Source: Leptospira brenneri
Lineage (GTDB): Bacteria > Spirochaetota > Leptospiria > Leptospirales > Leptospiraceae
Assembly: GCF_002812125.1 (NCBI RefSeq)
Contig: NZ_NPDQ01000002.1
Coordinates: forward strand, 124,001-188,000
Reading direction: 5' to 3'
Length of the DNA stretch: 64,000 nt
The position numbers were made by a program, and so were the translations under genes. Positions 18,195 through 27,113 of the stretch are shown here, one piece after another; the stretch's first letter is position 1; each line of letters begins with the position of its first letter. The notes under the pieces are model-generated. The model was not told the DNA's origin. It searched no databases and saw nothing but the letters and a program-made list of their open reading frames with translations.

Positions 18195-19379
18195 TTAAAT
18201 CATAAAACTTTCCAACTCTCGTCTTGGCGAATCATAATCATAAGAACTTCTTCCTAATCTAGCAATCAACTGAATTTGTTGTTTGGGTTTTAAACCCAGG
18301 AGAGTTTTTAGTTGTTCAGTGAACTTTCGGCTTTCTGGATAATCTTCTACTGCTTGGTTCATCGTATGGAAGGCAATTTTCCTTACGGCACATGCTAGTG
18401 TTAGACGCATGAAATCTCTTCCCGTTTCGATCCAAGTTCGTTCTGTATCGGTGCCTTCTGTGATGAAAAAAACAAGTGCCTTAGAAGAATATACTTGGCT
18501 TTGAAACATTTGGATTCCCGCATTTTTAGAGGATTCAGAATGCCAATCTTCTTTGGCTAAAGAAACAAAAAAGTTTTTCGCAAACCAAAGTTTAATTCCG
18601 GAAAGCCCGTTTCCTTCGAGTGTGAGCCCATCCCGTTTTGAATAAATATCTTCATTGGAAACTCGAAACCACTTACGATTGAGTTCATTGGATACGGTGC
18701 GATTGGTTTCCATGGCAAAAGCAGAATCGAGTATAGGAAGAATAGTTTCTAATTTTTGAGGATCATTGATAAAAAGGATTTGGTGTAGGCTTGGACCAGT
18801 TAACATTTTTAAGTCATCGATTTCTTCATTTTTGATGTAATCTCCTGAGTAAACGGAACGGTTCATCCTGCGATGGGGAACACCAGAGAACAAAAAATCG
18901 TGAACACATTTGGATTTGGGAGAAATTTCAAATTTAGCAACAGGTAAGGCTAAGAAAGAAAGGGAACTTGGTTTTCCTTTTGGGAAATATGTGATTTTTG
19001 AATCGAACATAAGTTTATCGGCTGCTAGGTGAGCAAGTTCCAAAAAACAACCTTGCGTATGGAAAAATTGACGGTTCAAAGAATCGATTTCCGGGAGTTG
19101 TTTTTCTTTGTCTCCAAACAAGAGAAATTCCGAGTCAGAGACCCGTTTTAGTTTCCAGGGCTGGGAATTATGGGAATTGGGTGCTAGGAGGGCGGTTAGG
19201 AGGATTTGGTCTAGGGGTTTCGTAAAACCAAGGGATTCAGCAAACCCAAGAGGGTCTTGCCTGTGGAAGTTGGCTTCCTTTCCGCTATACGCATATAAGT
19301 TTTTTTGTAAAGCAGGCAGCGAAACCAAGGCACCAGAGGCAAAACTGTTGATTAAAAATCTTTTTCTTGTGAGTTTCAT
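18195..19379 (-). CDS. Nitroreductase-fold protein (Acg-like) with Tat-like signal
   Basis: 394 residues. The N-terminus TRKRFLINSFASGALVSLP resembles a twin-arginine signal but has RK instead of RR, so export is uncertain. Nitroreductase features include LLAPNSHNSQPW near residue 70, the FMN-binding element of the family, and a C-terminal ACAVRKIAFHTMNQAVED. The long, divergent layout is like the Acg subfamily, whose members may store FMN rather than reduce nitro compounds. It is divergent from the DsbA-like gene with 52 bp between. Confidence 0.75.
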   Translation of the reverse strand: MKLTRKRFLINSFASGALVSLPALQKNLYAYSGKEANFHRQDPLGFAESLGFTKPLDQILLTALLAPNSHNSQPWKLKRVSDSEFLLFGDKEKQLPEIDSLNRQFFHTQGCFLELAHLAADKLMFDSKITYFPKGKPSSLSFLALPVAKFEISPKSKCVHDFLFSGVPHRRMNRSVYSGDYIKNEEIDDLKMLTGPSLHQILFINDPQKLETILPILDSAFAMETNRTVSNELNRKWFRVSNEDIYSKRDGLTLEGNGLSGIKLWFAKNFFVSLAKEDWHSESSKNAGIQMFQSQVYSSKALVFFITEGTDTERTWIETGRDFMRLTLACAVRKIAFHTMNQAVEDYPESRKFTEQLKTLLGLKPKQQIQLIARLGRSSYDYDSPRRELESFMI

Positions 19380-19431
19380 TATTTTCCCTTTTATGGTTCT
19401 AGTCTCTAATTGGATAGGAGTCTAATATAAA

Positions 19432-20097
19432 ATGTCAACCAACTCTGAACCTTTTTCCATTGATATCGTATCCGATGTAGCTTGTCCCTGGTGTTATGTA
19501 GGAAAAAAGAAATTGGAGTTGGCTCTTCAAACTGTTGGAGATCAAATCAACCCGCAAGTTCGATGGAGACCGTTTCAGTTATCTCCTGAAATTCCAGAAC
19601 AAGGGATTGATTATAAAGAGCACCTAACACAAAAATTTGGAAGTTTAGACAGATTGGACGGTGCTTGGCAACGCCTTACAGAAATCGGAAAATCTGTAGG
19701 AATTCCATTCCAATTCGAAGCCATACCCAAAGCCACAAATACATTGGTGTTACATGCACTCGTAGCAGGACTTTCTACTTTAGAAGAACAGGCAAAGTTA
19801 GTGGATCTGTTTTTTGCTGCGAACTTTACGGAAGGAAAGGATCTGACTGATAAAGAAGTGATTTGGAAAGTAGCCGAACCTATATACAAAGACCGTGTTA
19901 AGTTTGATGCTATTTTCGCAGACCCAGAACTAAAGGAACACATCCGACAAGAAATCTCATATTATCATCAAAATGGAATCAGCGGGGTTCCTTATTTTAT
20001 TATTGGTGGGAAGTATGCAGTCAGTGGGGCACAAGACCCTTCTGTTTTTGTGGAAGTAATTGAAACCGTTTTAAAAGAACGCAAATCAGAAACTTAA
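19432..20097 (+). CDS. DsbA/FrnE-family thioredoxin-fold oxidoreductase
   Basis: 221 residues, starting with a beta strand that leads into SDVACPWCYVGKK; CPWC (near residues 18-21) is the redox or structural motif of the FrnE branch. GISGVPYFIIGGKYAVSGAQ near 185-204 is the cis-Pro loop region. No signal peptide, so it acts in the cytoplasm, unlike classic DsbA. GGAG lies 11 nt before the ATG. It may take part in disulfide or oxidative-stress chemistry; the divergent nitroreductase-like gene is a plausible but unproven partner. Confidence 0.88.
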   Translation: MSTNSEPFSIDIVSDVACPWCYVGKKKLELALQTVGDQINPQVRWRPFQLSPEIPEQGIDYKEHLTQKFGSLDRLDGAWQRLTEIGKSVGIPFQFEAIPKATNTLVLHALVAGLSTLEEQAKLVDLFFAANFTEGKDLTDKEVIWKVAEPIYKDRVKFDAIFADPELKEHIRQEISYYHQNGISGVPYFIIGGKYAVSGAQDPSVFVEVIETVLKERKSET

Positions 20098-20119
20098 GTC
20101 AATAAATTTTCATTTCACC

Positions 20120-20149
20120 TTGACCAAACGATCAATCTACTTAGATTGA
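20120..20149 (+). promoter_or_regulatory. Two inverted repeats upstream of the RND pump
   Basis: TTGACCAAACGATCAA (20120-20135) is a near-palindrome with one mismatch per arm, of the sort bound by TetR-family repressors. It overlaps TCAATCT-ACTT-AGATTGA (20132-20149), a perfect 7-bp inverted repeat. They lie 20-49 nt upstream of the efflux pump ATG, where a repressor would block transcription. No regulator gene is adjacent, so the cognate protein is unknown. Confidence 0.4.
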
Positions 20150-20168
20150 TTCTAATCGAATTATATTT

Positions 20169-23100
20169 ATGAAAAAAATTATACATTTCTTTGTTTATAA
20201 ACCATTAGTTGCTAATTTGGTTTTTATCTTTTTATTCCTTGCGGGAATGATCTCTGTTTTATCGATGAAGCGAGAGGCATTTCCAAGGGTTAACTTTCGT
20301 CAAGTGCGTGTGCTCACTGTATATCCTGGGGCAAGTCCCGTGGATGTGGAAAAAAAGGTAACCATTCCCATCGAGGAAAAGTTACGCGAAGTAGAAGGTT
20401 TGGATTCTGTTCGTTCTATCTCTCGTAACTCCGAATCAGATATCAGTATCAAAATTGATTTAGAACATAGTAATCCTGATGGGGTTGTGAACGATATTCG
20501 CCGTGCCGTGGATCGTGTTACCAATCTACCTACACAAGTTAAAGATCGTCCGATTGTTACAGAACAAAAAAGTTCCAACTTCCCTGTGTTAGAGATGGCA
20601 ATTCATGGAGCCATGAACGAAATGGAACTTCAAGAAATGGGACGTTTCATTGAAGATGAGATGCGAAAAGTCTCTGGAGTGTCTCGTGTGGATGCATTTG
20701 GTAAAAGAAAAGAAGAGTGGAGGATCCGTGTGGATCCTGACTTAAAGAAACGTTACACACTGGGTTTTGCAGATATCATCAATGCTATTTCAAGACGAAA
20801 TATCAGTGTTCCTGCGGGATCTTTTTTACGACCCCTCACACAAGACATCCGTGTGACTGGTGAAATTAATGAAATCAACGATATTAAAAATATTCCCATT
20901 CGTTCCAATGAAACTGGAAATACGATTCTTTTATCACAAGTTGCTAATGTAAAGGATACTTATGAAAGACCACGTGTGATCGCTGTTGTGAATGGAGAAC
21001 CAGCTTATGTCCTTCAGATCATTAAAAAAGACAGTGCTGACATCATTCGAACAGTAGAAGCTGTGCAAGAACGAATCGATGAATTAAAAAAACAAATTCC
21101 TGCAAACATCCAATTTACTGAATTAAACAACGAAGGTGCACGTGCCATCAAACGTTTAGATGTAGTGATCACCAACTCTTTACAAGGTTTGTTTTTAGTT
21201 GTGGTGGTTCTTATTCTCTTTTTTAGTTTTAAAGATTCACTTCTCACAAGTCTTTCTTTACCATTAACTCTGTTTGCAACAACCATTGCATTTCCTATCT
21301 TTGATGTATCTTTTAATTTAGTGTCGATGTTAGGGATTATCATTTCCTTGGGGATGTTAGTTGATAATAGTATCATCATTTCTGAAAATATTTACAAACA
21401 TAGATCTAAAAAAGTTGATTCTAAAGAAGCTGCAGTCCTTGGAGCCAGCGAACTTTTTGTTCCTATTATTGGATCTTATCTAACAACGGTTGCTGCTTTT
21501 TTACCGATGGCATTTATGTCGGGGATTATGGGTAAATTCATTTGGCAAATTCCATTTATGGTGATTGTTGCTTTGACTTTATCATTGTTTGAATCCTTTT
21601 TATTACTTCCAGTTCGGTATGCTCAGTTCACATCACACGAAGTGAAAAAACGTTCTAAACACCGCGAAAAATTTCGTTCAGTGTTAGAAAATGGATTTGA
21701 GTCTTTAAAATCTGGGTTCACCAATTTTATTACAAAGGTTGTGAACCGTCCTTTCATAACACTCGGTTGTATCCTTATCGTATTTTTATCTTCTTGTGGG
21801 CTTGTGGGACTCATGAACTTCAATTTATTCCCTAAAGAAGGAATTGATTATGTAATGGTTCGTGCAGAATTTCCTCCAGACTATTCTGCACAAGAAACCA
21901 CCAAACAATTGCAATACTTCCAACCAATTTTGGATAAAATTCCAAAAGAAGAAGTGCAAAGTATCATTTTAAAAGTGGGAATTCAACAAACAGATCCAAC
22001 AGATCCACTTACAAGGATTGGGGAACAATTAGGAATGGCACAAATCATTCTGGTTCCTGAAACAGAACGGAAAAGAACTGCCCAAGAAATTTTTGGTGAG
22101 TTGGAACCTGATTTAAAAAAACTTCCCGGTGCAGTTTCGGTGATGGTGGATTTGGTAGTGAATGGGCCACCGATTGGTGCCGCTGTAACTGTCGCGATCG
22201 AAGGCCGTGATTATAAAACTTTGAAACAAATTTCCAACGAGATGCAAGGTTTTCTAAAGAAACAAGAGGGTGTTGTGAACATCAATGATGATTACAAACC
22301 AGGTAGGGAAGAAATTCAAATTCGTATGAAGGACACTGCCTCTGCCATTACAGGAATTGATACGGAAATTACTGCTTACTACGTTCGAACAGCTATGGAA
22401 GGTTTAGAGGCATCTAACTTGCGTAAGGGCAAGGATGAGGTTAAAATTGTCATTCAAAACGATGATAAGTTTCGTGATGGGGTCGAAGATTTAGATTCGA
22501 TACAGATATCAAATAAATTTGGCCTACTAACGCCGATTACAGCAGTCACTACAAAAACCACGGTCCAAGGGATAGAAGCTTTATATCACAATGATTACGA
22601 AAAAGCTATTACCGTTCTTGCCGATGTTGATGAAGCTAAAACCAGTTCTTCCATCGTAAATGGAAAGATTGTGGAGGAGTTTGGAAATATCGGGAAAAAG
22701 TATCCTGGTTATAAAATCAAATTCCGAGGAGAACAAGAAGAAACAGAAAAATCAATGATTTCGCTCCTCACTGCTGGTGTTCTTGCATTCTTTGGAATTT
22801 TTGCGATCCTTGCGATCATCTTCAATAGCATTAAAAAACCAGTTTTGATTTTGTTATCGATTCCATTAGGGTTTGTTGGAGTGGTATTTGGATTTTTGAT
22901 TTCAGGAAAAGCACTTAGTTTTCTTGCGATGATCGGAATCATTGGTCTTGCGGGGGTGATCGTCAACGCATCCATTGTGCTTGTGGACACCATCCAAGAG
23001 TTTCAAGCGAAAGGAGAAGGGTTGTATGAATCTCTCATCACAGCTTCTTCTGAAAGATTTCGACCCATTTTGGTGACAACACTTACCACTATGGCTGGAA

Positions 23101-23255
23101 TGATTCCTACTGCTTATGCCATCGGGGGATCGGATCCCCTTCTCATTCCCATGACACTTTCTTTGGCTTGGGGACTTGGATTCGGAACCTTTGGGTCTCT
23201 TATCTTCATCCCGGCCAGTTTCTCTGCTTACTACAAACTAAAGAAACGAAAGTAA
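20169..23255 (+). CDS. RND-family efflux transporter (AcrB/MdtB-like)
   Basis: A 1028-residue inner-membrane proton-driven pump with twelve predicted membrane segments in the 1+5+1+5 layout. The first segment is near residues 10-30, and porter-domain sequence such as TVYPGASPVDVEKKVT follows. The membrane block at about 335-480 contains GMLVDNSIIISENI with the proton-relay Asp. The second half starts with GLVGLMNFNLFPKEGID. The second membrane block (about 865-1020) holds GLAGVIVNASIVLVD. No periplasmic adaptor or outer-membrane channel gene flanks it, so partners must be encoded elsewhere. The substrate is unknown. Confidence 0.95.
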   Translation: MKKIIHFFVYKPLVANLVFIFLFLAGMISVLSMKREAFPRVNFRQVRVLTVYPGASPVDVEKKVTIPIEEKLREVEGLDSVRSISRNSESDISIKIDLEHSNPDGVVNDIRRAVDRVTNLPTQVKDRPIVTEQKSSNFPVLEMAIHGAMNEMELQEMGRFIEDEMRKVSGVSRVDAFGKRKEEWRIRVDPDLKKRYTLGFADIINAISRRNISVPAGSFLRPLTQDIRVTGEINEINDIKNIPIRSNETGNTILLSQVANVKDTYERPRVIAVVNGEPAYVLQIIKKDSADIIRTVEAVQERIDELKKQIPANIQFTELNNEGARAIKRLDVVITNSLQGLFLVVVVLILFFSFKDSLLTSLSLPLTLFATTIAFPIFDVSFNLVSMLGIIISLGMLVDNSIIISENIYKHRSKKVDSKEAAVLGASELFVPIIGSYLTTVAAFLPMAFMSGIMGKFIWQIPFMVIVALTLSLFESFLLLPVRYAQFTSHEVKKRSKHREKFRSVLENGFESLKSGFTNFITKVVNRPFITLGCILIVFLSSCGLVGLMNFNLFPKEGIDYVMVRAEFPPDYSAQETTKQLQYFQPILDKIPKEEVQSIILKVGIQQTDPTDPLTRIGEQLGMAQIILVPETERKRTAQEIFGELEPDLKKLPGAVSVMVDLVVNGPPIGAAVTVAIEGRDYKTLKQISNEMQGFLKKQEGVVNINDDYKPGREEIQIRMKDTASAITGIDTEITAYYVRTAMEGLEASNLRKGKDEVKIVIQNDDKFRDGVEDLDSIQISNKFGLLTPITAVTTKTTVQGIEALYHNDYEKAITVLADVDEAKTSSSIVNGKIVEEFGNIGKKYPGYKIKFRGEQEETEKSMISLLTAGVLAFFGIFAILAIIFNSIKKPVLILLSIPLGFVGVVFGFLISGKALSFLAMIGIIGLAGVIVNASIVLVDTIQEFQAKGEGLYESLITASSERFRPILVTTLTTMAGMIPTAYAIGGSDPLLIPMTLSLAWGLGFGTFGSLIFIPASFSAYYKLKKRK

Positions 23256-23266
23256 ATCTTTCAACT

Positions 23267-24298
23267 TTAGTAATGATTCAAGACATCTTCGGCAAACCCG
23301 AGGATGTTTTCGAGTTTTAGTTTTTTCCCATCGTCTAACACCACTGTTCCATTAAAAGTTCCAAACACTTGGTGTTGTACTGTTTTGATGATTAAAAAAT
23401 TCATATATGAATTTCTATCGACAATGGGAGTAAAATCTAAATCCAAACGATTGTTGTTGGATGTAAATTTCCATGGTGCCATATAGTTTTTGGTATCGAT
23501 GATAAATTTCACTTCATCTAACTTATGAATTTTTCCATCATAAAGAATGATGTTTTCTGAAGCTGGGCTTCTATCTGTAAATCCATAACCTAAATTTAGG
23601 CCGAATGGTTTTCCTCCGACCAAAGTAGATACAGAACCCCAATACCATCTGTTTTTATAAGTCCATACACCACGACCCCAATCGAGTGCACCAAAATCCT
23701 TTTGTTTATCAAATTGATAAATGGTACTACCTACTTGCACTTGGCCCGAAGCAGGCATACAATTGATTTTAGTATTATAATAAAATGCCTTTCTATTTTC
23801 TTTCCAAGAAGTTGCAATATTCATTGAATCCATCTTGGGTTCCTTAAGTTCAATTTTTCCTTGGATGCCTTTGGTTCCATCCGGTGCCTCAAAGGTTTTT
23901 GATTCAAACTCTAAAACTCGTTTTCCCTCAGTGACTTCAAATCGAATTCGGAGTTTTTTATCTTCAAATTGAATGACACCGCTATTACTCACTCGAGGAA
24001 ATCCTGTTTTACCTAGAGGGAGAACTGAAAGTGTATCAATTTGTTTGAATGTTCCTTTTTTAAAGTCCAAAAAACAAATGGCAAACAATCCCGCATAACC
24101 TAAATCAGATGCAGTTATAGTAATTCCAAATTCTTTTGTAGGAGAAAGAATCGAATAGTAGTCCCATTCTTTAATTCGTAGAGCAGAGGCAGCAATACTT
24201 TCGCGATTATAAGTCCAAAAAGGAGATCGAGCCCAACCCTCTTCGGTAAGGGTTCCATTAGAATTTAGTAAAGGGATTTGTTTTTTAATTTCAGGCAT
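23267..24298 (-). CDS. DUF2804-family protein
   Basis: About 343 residues from ATG 24298; a TTG at 24310 in the same frame would add four residues. The central DFGALDWGRGVWTYKNRWYW, preceded by a tyrosine-rich YYNTKINCMPASG, and LGYGFTDRSPASEN are typical of DUF2804, a beta-rich family found in many bacteria. The function is unknown; it resembles lipocalin-like or CrtC-like folds. It is convergent with the RND pump, separated by 11 bp, and divergent from the GMC oxidoreductase gene. Confidence 0.8.
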   Translation of the reverse strand: MPEIKKQIPLLNSNGTLTEEGWARSPFWTYNRESIAASALRIKEWDYYSILSPTKEFGITITASDLGYAGLFAICFLDFKKGTFKQIDTLSVLPLGKTGFPRVSNSGVIQFEDKKLRIRFEVTEGKRVLEFESKTFEAPDGTKGIQGKIELKEPKMDSMNIATSWKENRKAFYYNTKINCMPASGQVQVGSTIYQFDKQKDFGALDWGRGVWTYKNRWYWGSVSTLVGGKPFGLNLGYGFTDRSPASENIILYDGKIHKLDEVKFIIDTKNYMAPWKFTSNNNRLDLDFTPIVDRNSYMNFLIIKTVQHQVFGTFNGTVVLDDGKKLKLENILGFAEDVLNHY

Positions 24299-24431
24299 AA
24301 ACTGATTCAAAAGGACGAATCACTTTCGGCTAGAAGTTTTTAAGGGAATCTTTAAGAGCGAATTGACAGGAATTGAATTCTTTGTCAGACTCGGTTTCTC
24401 TTACGCACCCGTAAACAAGGAAAAACGAACC

Positions 24432-26180
24432 ATGAGTCAATCCATTCCAAAAGAACAAAATTATGATTATGATTTTATTATAGTGGGATCCGGTTTTGGA
24501 GGATCTGTTTCTGCTTATCGTTTATCACAAAAAGGTTATAAAGTTTTAGTAATTGAATCAGGAAAAAGATGGAAGTCCAAGGACTTTCCTAAAACCAATT
24601 GGAGTCTTCATAAGTATTTATGGATGCCAAAGTTAGGTTTTTATGGAATCCAAAGAATCAATTTACTGAACGATTTTTTACTTGTGAGTGGTGCAGGTGT
24701 GGGTGGTGGTTCTTTAGTTTATGCTTGTACATTGTATGTCCCATCTTCTAAAGTATTAAACTCTTCCTTATATTCCAAAATGGGAGGGGAAAAAGCATTA
24801 TTACCATATTATGATGTTGCAAAGCATATGCTTGGTGTGACAGAAAATCCCCAACTGTGGGAGCCTGATCAGATTTTATTAGAAACGGCCAAAACATTTG
24901 GTAAAGAAGATACATTCCGAAGGACACCTGTGGGAATTTATTTTGGAAACAAAAAAGATCCGAAGGATCCGTTCTTTGGTGGTGATGGTCCAGACCGTGA
25001 ACCTTGTAATTTTTGTGGAGGTTGTATGGTGGGTTGTCGTCACAATGCCAAAAACACTTTGGACAAAAACTATTTATACTTAGCAGAAAAGTTGGGAGCA
25101 GAAATCCTCCCTGAAACGAAAGTCACTTCTCTCATTCCTTTAAATGAAAAAGGAATCCCTGATCCAGAGGCCAGTGGCGAATTTGGATATGAATTAGAAA
25201 CAAATAGTACAACAGGATGGTTCGGATATCCAAAAAGAAAATTTCGTTCAAAACAAGTTGTTCTATCTGCTGGTGTGATGGGAACGGTTGGTCTTCTTCT
25301 CAAAATGCAATTTGAAAACAAAATGATTCGATTGTCAGAAAAGTTAGGTGATACAGTCCGAACTAATAGCGAAACAGTATTACCGGTTACGGTTCCCGCA
25401 AGTAAAGGAGTGGATTATTCAAAAGGCATTGCCATCACATCCTCTGTTCATCCCGATGAAAACACCCATATTGAACCTGTGCGTTATTCAAAAGGATCAG
25501 ACTTTTTTGCTCTCCTCGCTAGTGTCATGACTGATGGAGGAGGAATCTTTCCAAGACCTCTTAAATTTTTTTGGACTATGGTTCGTCATCCTTTGTATTT
25601 TTTAAAGGCCCACAACCCAATTGGTTTTGCAAAAAACTCTATTATCTTACTTGTGATGCAAACTGTTGATAATAGCGTACGACTTGTACGGAAAAGAAGA
25701 ATCATTTGGCCTTTTCAAAGAACCATTACCTCTGCACTTTCGACAGGCGAACCAACACCAACCTATATTCCGATTGCCAACGCCTTTACAAGAAAACTTG
25801 CGGAAATTGTAGGTGGAATTCCCCGTAGTTCCTTTAATGACACTCTTCTTGGTGCTCCTTTGACAGGTCATATCATGGGTGGTTGCATTGTGGCAGACTC
25901 ACCGGAACGCGGGGTGATTGATATGGAAAACAAAGTCTTTGGGTATGAGAACCTACGTGTTTGTGATGCATCCATGCTCACCGTCAACTTAGGGGTCAAT
26001 CCAAGTTTAACCATCACAGCACTTTCGGAACGAGCCATGAGCTTTGTTCCTACCAAAGATAAGGGAAGAGTCCCATTTTTGTCTTTTGAAACTAAGAAAG
26101 GTTTTGATAAAATCCTTAGTTCTGTTCCTAAAAAACTTTCCGTTAAAAAATCGACTTCTGTGAGGAGGCGCGTATCATAA
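24432..26180 (+). CDS. GMC-family FAD oxidoreductase (cholesterol oxidase-like)
   Basis: 582 residues from ATG 24432, which has AAGGA about 10 nt upstream; the frame is open further upstream without family similarity. The FAD-binding Rossmann motif [14 protein letters not shown] is near residues 18-31. [19 protein letters not shown] follows near 90. A cysteine cluster [18 protein letters not shown] near 192-209 marks the bacterial cholesterol-oxidase-like branch. The C-terminal [18 protein letters not shown] carries the conserved Asn-Pro. It oxidises an alcohol or sterol-like substrate not identifiable here. An ankyrin-repeat gene follows 5 nt later and may be a partner. Confidence 0.88.
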   Translation: MSQSIPKEQNYDYDFIIVGSGFGGSVSAYRLSQKGYKVLVIESGKRWKSKDFPKTNWSLHKYLWMPKLGFYGIQRINLLNDFLLVSGAGVGGGSLVYACTLYVPSSKVLNSSLYSKMGGEKALLPYYDVAKHMLGVTENPQLWEPDQILLETAKTFGKEDTFRRTPVGIYFGNKKDPKDPFFGGDGPDREPCNFCGGCMVGCRHNAKNTLDKNYLYLAEKLGAEILPETKVTSLIPLNEKGIPDPEASGEFGYELETNSTTGWFGYPKRKFRSKQVVLSAGVMGTVGLLLKMQFENKMIRLSEKLGDTVRTNSETVLPVTVPASKGVDYSKGIAITSSVHPDENTHIEPVRYSKGSDFFALLASVMTDGGGIFPRPLKFFWTMVRHPLYFLKAHNPIGFAKNSIILLVMQTVDNSVRLVRKRRIIWPFQRTITSALSTGEPTPTYIPIANAFTRKLAEIVGGIPRSSFNDTLLGAPLTGHIMGGCIVADSPERGVIDMENKVFGYENLRVCDASMLTVNLGVNPSLTITALSERAMSFVPTKDKGRVPFLSFETKKGFDKILSSVPKKLSVKKSTSVRRRVS

Positions 26181-26185
26181 CCTAA

Positions 26186-27097
26186 ATGAGTTTGATTGAC
26201 GTTGCCAAATCAGGAAGTATCGAAGAATGGAATGCGGAAATTAATGCGGGTGCTGATCCCAATGAATTAGATTCTTATGGAACCAATGCCCTCTCTTGGA
26301 TGCTTAAGATGGGAAACGAGGATTTGTTTCGGCATGCCATTCAAGAAGGAGCCGATCCTTCTTTTCCTTACCGAACTCCAGGAAATGTTATTTTTGACAT
26401 CATTGATCAAAATAAAGAGTCTTTTTTACAGATCCTTGTAGAAACAATTTCTATTTGGAAAAATTCATCTCATCAACTGGTAAGAGACAAAAATGGAAAC
26501 ACTCTCTTTCATAAGGCTCTCCTTGAATCTGCAGAACCTCTCTGGGAAGTTTTGAATGACTCTTTAACGGAAGAGATTGTTTCTTTACGAAATGAAGAAG
26601 GCAGGTCTTTATTTTTAGAAGCGATTATCGAAGACCGATTAGAGATTGTCACTAAACTTTTGCTCCAGTTTCCAAATTCCATCAAACATATAGATCATGA
26701 AGAAAAAACAGCACTTCATTTGGTAGCAGAAAGAAACTTATATGAGCTTTGTTCTTACTTACTCGAAGAAGGAGATGTTTCTTTAGAAACAAAAGATAGT
26801 TTTGGTAACACTGCTTTATTTTTAGCTGCCTCTGCTGATGCTGTTGAATGTTTGAAAGACATTTTGGATGCGGGAGCCAATCCTTTTATTTGGGGAGAAA
26901 ACGAGGAATCAATCACAAGGTTATTTGACCGTGAAAAGTTTGGTCATTCTTTCAAAACCTGGAAAGACTTCGTGATTCAAAAGGCAATTCTCGGCGCTGG
27001 ATATTCACGCCGAGAGGAAATGATAAATTACATTCGAAAGGAAAAACCGTTCAAACCAGAAGAACTCACCAAGGCAAAGTTAGTTGATTTGATCTAG
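26186..27097 (+). CDS. Ankyrin-repeat protein
   Basis: 303 residues with about five ankyrin repeats. Recognisable copies include AEINAGADPNELDSYGTNALSW (near 18-39), DKNGNTLFHKALLE (near 100), DHEEKTALHLVAERNLYELC (near 170) and DSFGNTALFLAASADAVECL (near 205). No signal peptide, so it is probably a cytoplasmic protein-binding scaffold. It starts 5 nt after the GMC oxidoreductase stop, with GAGG about 18 nt before the ATG, so it is likely co-transcribed. In other bacteria ankyrin proteins often accompany redox enzymes; the partner here is inferred. Confidence 0.85.
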   Translation: MSLIDVAKSGSIEEWNAEINAGADPNELDSYGTNALSWMLKMGNEDLFRHAIQEGADPSFPYRTPGNVIFDIIDQNKESFLQILVETISIWKNSSHQLVRDKNGNTLFHKALLESAEPLWEVLNDSLTEEIVSLRNEEGRSLFLEAIIEDRLEIVTKLLLQFPNSIKHIDHEEKTALHLVAERNLYELCSYLLEEGDVSLETKDSFGNTALFLAASADAVECLKDILDAGANPFIWGENEESITRLFDREKFGHSFKTWKDFVIQKAILGAGYSRREEMINYIRKEKPFKPEELTKAKLVDLI

Positions 27098-27113
27098 TTT
27101 CAGTAAGTTTAAT

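Noticed and set aside
24363..24431. Upstream extension of the GMC oxidoreductase
   Set aside because: ATG 24432 has a good ribosome-binding site and is followed at once by the FAD-binding region.
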